DNA from: Eumeta japonica
Taxonomy: Eukaryota > Arthropoda > Insecta > Lepidoptera > Psychidae
Length of the DNA: 64,000 nt
Direction: 5' to 3'
Assembly (NCBI GenBank): GCA_005406025.1
Contig: BGZK01001376.1
Span: 62,001-126,000 of the forward strand
Shown here: positions 35,540 to 46,700 of the stretch, in pieces
How the letters are laid out: each line of letters starts with the position of its first letter
How positions within the stretch are numbered: the first letter of the stretch is position 1
Notes under the pieces: generated by a model
Told to the model about the DNA's origin: nothing
What the model saw: only the letters and a program-made list of their open reading frames with translations
The model's database searches: none
Made by a program: the position numbers and the translations under genes

Positions 35540-35690
35540 TCACTTATGAAAAGTGTAACGCTCGGTAACGTTACGATGAGTCACCGAACGAGAGAGAGGC
35601 CCGCCGAATGCCTTGCGTCTCTCTCCCACTCAACTATGATCGGTCTGCCGCGCGCAGCACTAGAATTAGTGCATAGCTTGCAAATGTATT
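35540..35690. other. GC-richer patch, possible degenerate repeat
   Basis: AACGCTCGGTAACGTTACGA is followed by GAGAGAGGCCCGCCGAATGC and CTCTCTCCCACTC. A loosely similar patch (GTAACGCTTTTACGC, GTTATGTTACGATT) is at 40915-40950. It could be ends of a repeat. There is no coding evidence, although a 71-codon frame is open here. Confidence 0.25.
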
Positions 35691-35699
35691 GCAAGTTAT

Positions 35700-37100
35700 T
35701 GTATGTATATTTGTATATAAATACGTATGTATGTGTAAAGGTAAAAATAAAATTTTGTTAATATGAAATTCAGTGCGAGATTCTTTGTATAAATTAATGT
35801 TTTAAATATAATTCTTTGTATAAATAAATGTTTTAAATTGTTACTATTATTTCATCCTTCTTCCTACTATACGAATGAATATTCACATTAAAATGATTTT
35901 ACCATTCAAAGTCGTTGTCACGTAAAACTTTCGCCCGTATACCGACTTTACAGGCAACCAATTTTTTTCAATGTTTTTCATTTATTTCATTTTTAAATTG
36001 AAACGAAGTAATTGTACATAGCGGTGCTATGGACAATGTCATAGTACATATTAATTACATTCCGATGTCTTTGTCCGTCTTCAGTGTTCCCCACCTTTGA
36101 CTGCTATTATTTTCGTCTAATAGCCAGTGACCGTCAACTTAAAAGTAAATTCTAAAACCTGAAATTTTGCCCAGGAAGTCACTATATATATGTCACCCAT
36201 ATGGTGGGGTCTCGTTTAGCCCAACGAGGTGGATCCTTGTTGTACTCAGGCGCTCTAGATATAAAAAATTCAACAATTTCAAAAGTATTTTATAAAGGCT
36301 GCCGTTTGAAAATTTCAAAATATATAAACATTACTATTAGAAATAACAATGGCGAACGAATATCGCGCTTCCAAGGTCATGGCTAACAGTTTTGCCATTG
36401 ATAAAAATTATGGTTTTTCAAAAGAAATTTATTAAATCTGATTTTTATGTGTCATTTATTAGACTATAAAAAGCTTGTGTTTACCTCGGCAGACTTTTTC
36501 TCCGTGGATAACATCCTGGCAGACATCAAAAACTTACCTACTGTCCGATCATACCCATACTTATAAGTTGTATAGCCATCCTTTTTTTTCTTTCAGATAG
36601 TAATATTTTGTTCTGTGTAACCTCTCTTTTTCTTCTAATGGTTATTATGATTATTTCTTGGAGATGTGCCTGCAAGAATCATTTTGTTCGAACGAAATAA
36701 AAGTACACACTGCCTAACGATAAATTTTCAGTTTATTTGCGGACTTCGATATAGAGACCTCGTATTTCATATACAAGTGTAGTGGAACAGGCTTGCTTTT
36801 CTGATAATGGCTGTGACGCTAGAAAAAACATAGCTCCTCAAAAATTCTTTTTTTTTTACACACTATCGCGTATACATTGAGCAATACTTCAAAGGACTAT
36901 TCAACTTCATTTCTTCCGCTGATTCCAATCATCCGCTCGCCACAAATACTGTCCTGACCATCTTAATGGCTGACGTTCTACCCCCATATTCTTTATGCTC
37001 AATTTTCTGTTACGCACGTTAAAACTTTGACATGATCTACTTCAGCAGTATTCTTGTTGAACTTCCGCAAGGATGGCATCAATAAAAGATCGTATTACTT
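35700..37100. other. Interval without recognisable features
   Basis: Nothing beyond chance open frames. Poly(T) and AT-rich stretches. Confidence 0.45.
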
Positions 37101-37104
37101 TCTA

Positions 37105-37195
37105 AAAGGCCAACAACGCACTATTGCCGGCCGTCAGGTTGCGAGCGTCCATGAGCGACGGTGACTATTTATACTCTAGTGGCGCGTTTGCTCGT
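37105..37195 (+). repeat. Lepidopteran CATGGGCGGCGGTGATC repeat, copy 2
   Basis: AAAGGCCAACAACGCACTAT, then GCGAGCGTCCATGAGCGACG, GTGACTATTTA and GCTCGTTTGCGCC. Same phrase order as 17465-17530 but more diverged. Confidence 0.55.
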
Positions 37196-37288
37196 TTGCG
37201 CCTAAAAAACTCAGATTTTTTTTTTTGCTTTAAGAATGAAATTAGAGTATATGATTTTTTCAATGTTTTTCTCGGAATTTCATTTATA

Positions 37289-37294
37289 TTTATT
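37289..37294 (-). terminator. Candidate polyadenylation signal of the receptor gene
   Basis: AATAAA on the minus strand, about 345 bases after the receptor stop codon. Plausible distance, but AATAAA is common in AT-rich DNA. Confidence 0.3.
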
Positions 37295-37373
37295 ACGATT
37301 ATTCGATATGTATACAAATTTCAAACAATATAATAAAATTTTTAACGAAATAATTTCATTCTCTCGATGAAAA

Positions 37374-37470
37374 GGGTGTTATCTATTGCTCTACTCTTCA
37401 CAAGCAGTGAAATCTTCATTCACAGGGTGTTATTTAGTGCTTCAAAAACAATGAAATCTTCATTCACCAA
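37374..37470 (+). repeat. Imperfect tandem duplication, about 50 bp unit
   Basis: GGGTGTTAT(C/T)TA(T/G)TGCT ... AATGAAATCTTCATTCAC occurs twice in a row (37374-37424 and 37425-37468). It would lie in the 3' untranslated region of the receptor on the minus strand. Confidence 0.7.
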
Positions 37471-37639
37471 CCCAACCATCGACGTTAAACTTAGTATGGA
37501 GAAAAAGGTCCCAGTGGAAAATTTGATTCGGAAAAATCAAAAGACATTCGTAAAATCTTGACGTCCAATGTAATCAGTTCGATAAATCAAGTGAATATAC
37601 AACAACGAATTATAATTCAAGCGTATACGTAGAGTGCCT

Positions 37640-37765
37640 TCAACTCAGCAAGCCGTTCTTGGAGCCGTTCTCGATGAAGTGGGTGTCGCAGGTGACGCCG
37701 CAGCGGCCCGAGCTCCGGCAGTGCGCCACCGTGGGCAGGCTGATGCTCTGCGTCTTCCTGCGACC
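37640..37765 (-). CDS. Receptor last exon with C-terminus and stop
   Basis: The acceptor ATATTCCAG precedes 37765. The peptide reads GRRKTQSISLPTVAHCRSSG, then RCGVTCDTHFIENGSKNGLL, Ser and TGA. It is rich in Ser/Thr, likely sites for receptor-kinase phosphorylation and arrestin binding. 126 bp including the stop. Confidence 0.88.
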   Translation of the reverse strand, partial: GRRKTQSISLPTVAHCRSSGRCGVTCDTHFIENGSKNGLLS

Positions 37766-40700
37766 CTGGAATATGTGAATTCCATTGATGCACTAAAAAT
37801 ATATACGCTATATGTAATGATAACTTTCATTTTGATTAACTTAAATCTAGGTTACAGCTTACATTGCCGGCACACTGGTACCTATGCTAGGAGGCGCCGC
37901 TCCTCTGATATACATTTAAACAAAAATATTAAGCATTGAATAAGAGTAAAAGAAAATCAGGGAAAGTATAGCTATTAGATCACCACTACTAAGTAGTATA
38001 TAAATAACAAATTTGGTATAGCAAAAGTCTACTAATATAGATTATGCATATATACATTTATATATATAGAGGACTATATAATGAAGATGATGTTTCTTTG
38101 TCTGACCATAAAAAGTAACCATCATATCGGTGAAGGATTTTGACCATTCGACGCGGATTGTTTGTAGATGTTTATTATAAGCTCGGTATATTTCATGGAT
38201 TCATTATACTATTCACCATTCCTTTTTATTATTTTAATAGCTCATAATGCCAAGCAAAAGGGGCGAGTGGTTGCTGTTATGTTATACACAGAGAAATATT
38301 ACATTCATGTAGAACCGAAATGAACTTTGTTAATAACTTGAAAACTCATACAATGAACTGGTCACTCACTAACTTTGGTAGAGTACGTACAAAATAGATT
38401 TTATTTGTAATGCCAAACAAAGACAATCTTTCTTCAAATCGATAAATGCTTCACCAAGAAATCAATTTCAAGGTTTTGGTGTCATAACATTAAGTGTTAA
38501 GATTCAAATATTGTTTTGCTTTATTTACTTCGAATTAGGTATTCAATACTTGTTATTTTTACTATGTACGTAATTATCAAATATATTAATTATTACAACA
38601 AAATTATACTATTTTATCAATATCGATGATTTAGTAAAGCCAAAAAAGCCGTGAAACCACACAACAGTCCTTTAATGAAGACTATTTATTCTTCTTGCTC
38701 AACGTTACATTCGCCGATTTAATCCAGTTTCCATTTGGCATTCAGTCGAGCACCGGCGGGCGTTCGAATAAAAGCGTCGACATTCCCCCGACTGACTAAA
38801 CGATCGGGCAGCGACAGACATATATACCTATCTATCTACCTATCTATCTCTCTGTTTTATCCTATCTGTCTGATGGTCCTGCAGCTATCCATGATTTAGC
38901 AATTTACTTGTTTTGAATCTCCGACCTTTTTGTATTACGTCTGAAATTAAACATAAAATACTCCCAACGAAAATAGACTACCTTAAAGTCTGTGAGTTTT
39001 GTTATATCCATAACTTAGAGTATTTTTTATTTATTTTAAACCAGCACTATTTCTTTGTTTAAAGATCGAGGGTATGAGTTATTCAGCGTATGCAGCTCCG
39101 ACGTTATCAACATTTGGAACACTATGCTCTGCAAAACAAGATGATATATAAATTAAAGTCGGCCAAAGTTTCTACTAACATCAACTCTTTGAACTTTTTC
39201 TGGTCAAATATGACCGATCTGTTTGTTAAGTTACTGTAACAGTACTTCTTTCTATTTAGTTGATAACCAATTCATGTACACAATGATAATTATGCAGATT
39301 CTCATCAACACCGAATTTAGGTCTATCATTTATCCATCTATTCAAATGCCACTTTTTAAAATAATATTTTTTTTAAATCTCTGAAAGATTATCAATTTAA
39401 TCTTAATCAAATATAAGCTTAATCAAATCTAAGCATTTACATTTGATAAAATAAACGTTATTCGTTGATTCGTTGTATTCTTGTTGTCAAACTCATATAT
39501 TGCATTTGCTGTATTCATTTGATTGGTTGGAATAATATCGTCATAGTTGGTTGCATTATTTGTTTATCCTTATTTTGAATCTTACAAAGCTAAATAAAAG
39601 TGACCACGTTTACCGAATAGTATCTTAACCTAATTAATCAGGTCTTGAATGATATTTAAAAAGCGCGATATTTGATATTTAACCAAACAGAATAATTGAC
39701 ACGAATTGTTTAAGTTGTGACAGTATTGAATTTTATTACGAACTATAACTGGCACCTGAGCTGCCTCAGTTACAAACACATACATTGTTGAGACTATAAT
39801 ATTTCAACACATACGAGTATATGCGTAAAATTATGAAGTATTTTAACTTGTATTAGCAAATTTAGTGTAAGCTCGTGTCATAGGTTTAACAAGAGTTCGG
39901 TACCCCTTTAAATATTTTTTTTATTATTGTTATTACTTAAATTTAACTGATTTTACAAAGTGGTGTGTATCGAATACCTTGTTGGAGGTGGTGCCGCGGC
40001 TGAGCGTGCTCATCGGCTCGGGCTGGCCCGTGGGCGCGCAGCAGAACGCGCGCCGGTACTCGCGCCGGAATTTACCTGAAAAACAAAAAAATATAGAACA
40101 AGCCTTAGTTTAAAAAATAAACTAAAAAGGAAAAAATATCTAGAAAATAAACCACTCATAACTTTGCAACGGACCGACCGATCGAAACGTGGTTTACGAC
40201 ATACAATAGGGGTTTACTCAACTTAGATTTCCAGAAAACTTGAACTAATTTCGCCCTGTAGTGTTTGAGAAATCACAAAAACAAAATTTAAAGAAAAACC
40301 TTTCAGGCTACCGATCGATATCAAGACCCAATCAATTCTTTTCTGTAATTAAATGAATTGTATCTGCCACAAAGTACATAAAAATTGGTTGATTTGTTCG
40401 AACAGCCCAACACGACGAGGTTATGTTGCGTTGAAGTTAAAGAGATGCTATGGCAACCTTTGAAATCCATTATTGAATCAGCTCTATGGTATCATCATAC
40501 TTCATTTTCACCAAATTTACATAACTGTACTAAACAGCTCAATTGGGTACTAATAAGTGGTGTAAAAACCATAAAAGGAATACTCGATTTTGGTACATTT
40601 GTTTACCTATTCTTTGACTATTCTTTTTTTATTATAAAAATGTATGTATATTTTTTATAACAAAGCCGTTCATATAATGTCACGTCATGCATTTGTTGAA

Positions 40701-43700
40701 AATTCAATGAAAAATCTAAATGTGTGGTTGGAGGACAACCGTCATGAACGAAGTTTTTTTTTTATATTTTACATTTAATATTTTAAAATAGTATTCAATT
40801 ATTAAAAGTTAAATATTAAGTAGTGAATTATGAATTATATGAAAATACCAAATAAGACATTTCAAGATGGAAAAGAAAGAAAGTCTGAGAGAAAGTGAAA
40901 GTCGCATGGAAGGGGCGTAACGCTTTTACGCTCTGTTATGTTACGATTTCCGCCAGTTCACACCTATCGCAAAGCCGCGTTAAGAGAAAATTAGTTCGAA
41001 AAATTTATTGACCCCCAAAATCATAACTAACTTATCACGCCGTATGATCGTGATTGCATCAGCTAATCCTGTACGTGAACCAAATCGCAAATATTTTCGC
41101 CCAACACATTTGAATAAAAAATGGCAATGACAGACAAACAGACCAACAGACGCGAGAATGATGCTGTAAGGATTTTGTTTTTTCATCAATATATGGAACT
41201 CCAATAAGAAATCACTATGTCGGCTGTGGGCTAACCATCTCTATAATTACGAACATGCCCATAAATGTTTGTCTCCTTGGTTTCAACGCTCGTTATAATA
41301 TATGCTATACTATTATCACACTTTCTTAAGATATTAAAATTCTACTTGCGACTTGATTTTGTAAAGCTGTGATGCTCATTGAGATAGTAAACTTATCTGG
41401 ATTGACCAACGCCGTCATAAAAACAAGAACATGCTTACAGAAGTACCAGTTCAGACTTTCGGTCCTTATTCACCTAAAATAGGTTTATATTCCCAAACAA
41501 TATGCCGGTAACATTTGAATTTATTAATCGTAATTGTAATTAACTAAATAAGCTTTTACCGGATTTCACCCGGTATTTCTGCTAAATCCTCTATAAATAT
41601 CATATTTAAAGTTTTGAGATTTACGGCATGGATTCCTATTCCGAGGGCATCGAATTAAAACAAAATTTCAGTTAAGTAAGGGCAAGTTACGCTTCCCCGA
41701 CTTAAAGGTACAATGTAACAAAATCTGTTGAGACTTAAAGAATGAAATACGCAGCCAGGCTGTCGACTTAAAAGGTGCAGCGATCGAAGTAACCAATATT
41801 TATCGAGGCAGTTAATTTGGGAAGTTCGGCAAAGGGCCGTGCTGCGGACGAGGGAATGCGCCCATAAATATTCTGGAGTTTAGGTTTTGGGCGCCCTTTA
41901 AAACTTAATCATGCGTTAATAGAGTTTGCTAACACAAATTATATCGTTCTAATAGACCCATAATTTGGGTTTGAATCGAAATTACTGAATTTATTCTGTA
42001 CGTCAACAGAACGGCTTTATTAATAAGATTATAATCAATCATATTATCCAATAACCATATTTATGTACAATTATGGGTAAATGTATGATTTATATGCAAT
42101 GTGTATGTATAATGGCATATTTATGTATAATAATCTAATAGTGTGTTTGTTTAAATTGTCATGTTTTTTTTTATTAATTCTTGTAAACTCTTGTGAAAGT
42201 TTGGCATAATTAGAAGAATTTTCTATTTTTTTTAATACGTCTCTGCTTCGGCTAACGAAACAAATATCTTTTATTAAGAAATTTTGATGCAACAGATAAA
42301 TAGATATAATATGTAACATCAACTTAATTTTTCTTTGATAACAATTTTTTTTAACTTAATGTGTCACCTTCCCGTCTCTTCCCCAATGACCAATTGTATT
42401 TCAATAATAAGTCTATTTTAATTATTGAAACTGGATATTTCTTTATATAGATGAACGTATTTTTATTAACTTCTATTTTTTTTAATATTTGAAATCGAAT
42501 ATTAAAAAAATATTAAATCACTGGTTTTCAGTCATTGAACGTCCACCGCTAGACATAACCCTCCCCCTCCGCCCGACTCCGGCTTCAAGACCCTGGCCAG
42601 GTCTTCATTCCGCCCAGGGGAGGTCGTCCCACGTCGCCGCGTCACGTTCGTGATCGCCGCTCTGTTTGTTGTAGCTAATTGAACATTTATGTGAATTCCG
42701 TTTAAATACGATGCGCGCGCGTGCGTGCGGACGCGCTCACCGCTCATGAAGTTGTATATGAGCGGGTTGACGGCCGAGTTGGCGTAGCACAGCACGTGCG
42801 TCAGCAGCGCCAGGCACGTGACCGCGTCGCTCTGCTCTATCAGGTGCGTGTATCTGTGGAACGCAAATACACAGCTCACGGTTATTGCAATTTTCTCAGT
42901 CAGTTGTCTTGAGTCATAATCTGGACATCGATCTTAACCTTCTATCAAAATGATTGTAAGTTTTGCGTATGCTTTACCATTTACGCAACTCGTCGATTCA
43001 TATTAGTATTATTTTAAATAAAAATAGAAGACATCAATTCCATTACTTCCTTGCTTAACCTTTATATTCTACAGATGTATTTTTGTATTTTAAGTGATTT
43101 TACTTAAAATCAAATTGAATTATTTCGTATGAAGTTATATGATTAATCAATAATATTAGATCTAAAACCAGCGTTGTTTGATTAACATCGTTGGTTTAGA
43201 TGCCCTTTGAATGTTCGCCTTTGTTAATGAAATCATATTATGTATAATATTTATAGTTTCTAAATACAAAGACCTCCAATATCACAACGTTTTCACCTTA
43301 GATTGAAGGACTTAGTCGTTGATGGCTCCACGGGGGCTCGATGCGGGAAGAGGACCTACTAAAACCCATCATCGCCCGACTGGTAGAAACCAATACCAAG
43401 GCTTGGCGTGCTTTTGGAGGCACGAAACAAAGGGCATGGAGCAAAAGGAAATTTGTAAAAGTCTCATCAATTCGCCCATGATCAAAATTGTCACCAATTT
43501 CCGTGGTTAAGATTTGCGCCATTCTCTGTGACAATAGCTGCATCCAATTTCTTTGTTCCTTATTTTATAAGCATCACATTATGTCGTTGTTTAACACTAA
43601 ATAAATATACATAACAATAATTTACAACTGTAACGTCGCGTCCCAAAGTACCAATTTCGCGAAAGTGATAACAAGTCGTATTTAAAACGTTGTAATGTGC

Positions 43701-46700
43701 CAAAACGACATTACAACTTCGTTATGGGGCAACTCTACGAAACGATAGTACCCCTTAATGTTTTATATTCCAGGAAGCTCGTTTGTACGAGGAGATGTGG
43801 CCGACTGCAGAACTTGACGCCGCTGCCGCGCGCCGTGATATTAAAATGGAGTACTTTTAGCCAAACACTCTGCCCTCGCTAAGGGCTTTTACGATGGTCA
43901 GCCCGTAGCGTTCACGGCTTTATTCGCGTTTTCGGGTGATTTCGGATTCAATGCGTCGTTTTCGATTATGTTTTATGACTTAACACGGGAATAACGACTA
44001 CTATTTATTTTTTCCTGTTGATGGCGCAGCTAAAATTAGTACAGGGACTAGGTGAGTTTTTTTCGGCAGGAAGGTTGAGTATAACATCAGTAAATTGTTC
44101 TGATATTACTGTGTCATGTTTTTATATTGTACGATGCAAAATTGATAAAGAAAATCTTGGAATTACTAAACTTAATTAAGACAAAATTTTTAAAACGGTG
44201 TTATTTAATAACGCCAATCTAAACTATCCAAATCAATGAAAATGACATCCAAATTTTTTATTTTATTTACACTGATTTTCATATTAAAATATAAAATCGT
44301 CTTTAATAGGCTTACACGTAAAAGTCTGCCACATCCTGATTACGATTCCGTCTTGATGCTGTCGGACCTTCATTTCTAAGGTTCAACTTCTTTTGGTGTA
44401 TTCGTATTCTAAAATGCTAATATAACTTATTTTTATAATCTGGCAATAGGAATTAAAAAACTGACCAAGAGCATATCGGACAATGCTCAGTGTAGGACTC
44501 CGTAGCCGTTGCTACAAAGAAATGCAAATTAAAACTACTTTGTTACATTTTTTTTAGTATTTCTCTCACGAAGTAGGTATAAACACTTCAGTTGCCTATA
44601 ACTAGGTAAACAAATAGTTGCGTCGACTATCGCTCTTGAACTAGTGTAAACTAAAGTGCGCCAGCGAGTGAGCGCCTCTTCATGGAACTTAAGTCCTTTT
44701 GTTGAGAAGTGCCGTTTTTAACAATTACTTAAAAAGGGTATATACGATTATATTAAAAATAATTTTCGTTAAAAGTATTACTTAAGCTCTTGTCATTTTT
44801 TTCATATTTTTTGGACTTATAATTTAAAAAAAAAGACGAAATCACACAATGTTTGCTACGTTCGGAGCAATTATTTTCGAAAATATTCACTTAATCAAAA
44901 AAATTGCTTACAAACCTCAACATTTTTTTAAAAAAATAGCTATCAATATACTTGCCAAACCTTGATGTTTGTCATAACTTTTTTTTTCAGCTTCTGATAC
45001 ATGCATGGAGTGCTCGTGAAGTAATAGACGCTAAATAGATCTAGAAGTAATTTAATTCAGTTTGAAAATCTGTCAGGCTTCAATTTGACAAAATGTGAAC
45101 CGGTGATTTTTCACTGTTTTATCGGACAGTACCCGAACAACAGAAATTTGATCAGCGTCTTTCGTGTTTGCCGTGGCAATATGACAACTTTCCACGGGAA
45201 AACTCATATACCTATGTTCACTTCCAGTAATAAATATTCACGTACACAATATATGTGTACACTATATATTGTCTAAAACTTACACATTACATTCCCTTAC
45301 CTTAAAGGTTACATAACGCCATCTGTCTTAACAATGTTGCATAAAGCTTACCTTTACCTTGACTAACTACACCAAAAAAATAAATTTTTTTTGATTAAAA
45401 ATAATTTAACTACGTCAAAATTCTACGAGATAAAGTATAAACAAAGAAACATTCAAAAAATATTTCAAACAGTATCTTTCCAGGGATGACATTTATATTG
45501 GTTAAGTTAAACGCAAAACGTTACCAAGTATAGATTTTATCAAAATCTCTATATCTGTTTGCGAAATGTGAACGTGAAAAATTATGTACACACGATAATC
45601 GCTCATGTAAAACAATAAATAAGTAAAACGGAGCTTGTCACGCTACCTACTGAAATAACTTTCACATTCCTTAGGCCCTCATTCGTAAAATTGGCGTCGA
45701 GCGCGCATCCAGTCGCCGCATAAAAACGGAGGACGGATCCAAGCTCCATTACTGTATTTAGGAAGTTTATTCGTTCGCGAGGCCCTAAACTTGACGTTTA
45801 ATCTCCGTTCCGGCTGACGGCCTCGTAGGGCGCGAGCTTTTTAAGCATGCATGCGCGATATCGACACAGCCTAACGGCCTCCTCGTATCGACTCGTTCGC
45901 GCTCTCTTATTCATGTACGCGAAAGTCCATTCGATTTTCCTTTCTGAGAATTGAAACGTTAGAGGTATTTAATGAATAGTCGATTTCGGACAAGCTCTAG
46001 GTTCGATTACAATTGAGTGTAAAAGTTTTAGTCTAGACCAAACTTGGGTACAGTTTGGATATGGATTTAAGCATTAAATGACGTTAATGACCATCATCTT
46101 TCTGAGCCTGACGTAAACTCTCTGGAGTTTCTCTTATAGTCACATAATCGCTCTAGAAATTTCGACTCTGAAATTTCAAATCTCGCTGTTTTTTTGTGAT
46201 TCTACTATTATAAACGCGAAATTTTGTAAGGATTTACGTTTTTTATGTTCGCGAAGCTTTCACATAAAAACTATCCAACAGATTTTAATGAAAAATCTAA
46301 GTATTACACATTCATATCTTTACAAATTATGATATATGTCTTATTCTAATATATATCAGAATAAGATATATATCATAGTTTGTAAAAAAACTACCTTTTC
46401 TTCGCGACTTTGCTTGCATGAACGTAGCAAAAGTAGAGCCGGTATCTATATTGAGAACGGAATTAAAATTGAAAGCTAGACCGAAATAGGAATCATCGTG
46501 GGCAGCGTGATTGGTCGGTATAAAAAATGAAGTCCATTCTAAGTCCACAGGAGTGGAGTCGCGAGAAATAGCTAGTTTCAAATATAGTAGTTCTATTTAG
46601 AAACGAAATGTTTGTTGTCGACACTTTGTTTTTACGTTAAATTATCAATTTAAATTAAGAACTACTTAAAATACAGAACCCTAACTATCAAACATTACGC

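Noticed and set aside
37634..37939. 101-codon plus frame with Ala/Asp-rich start
   Set aside because: Antisense to the last receptor exon (37765-37640).
42721..42912. 63-codon plus frame
   Set aside because: Antisense to the TM7 receptor exon.
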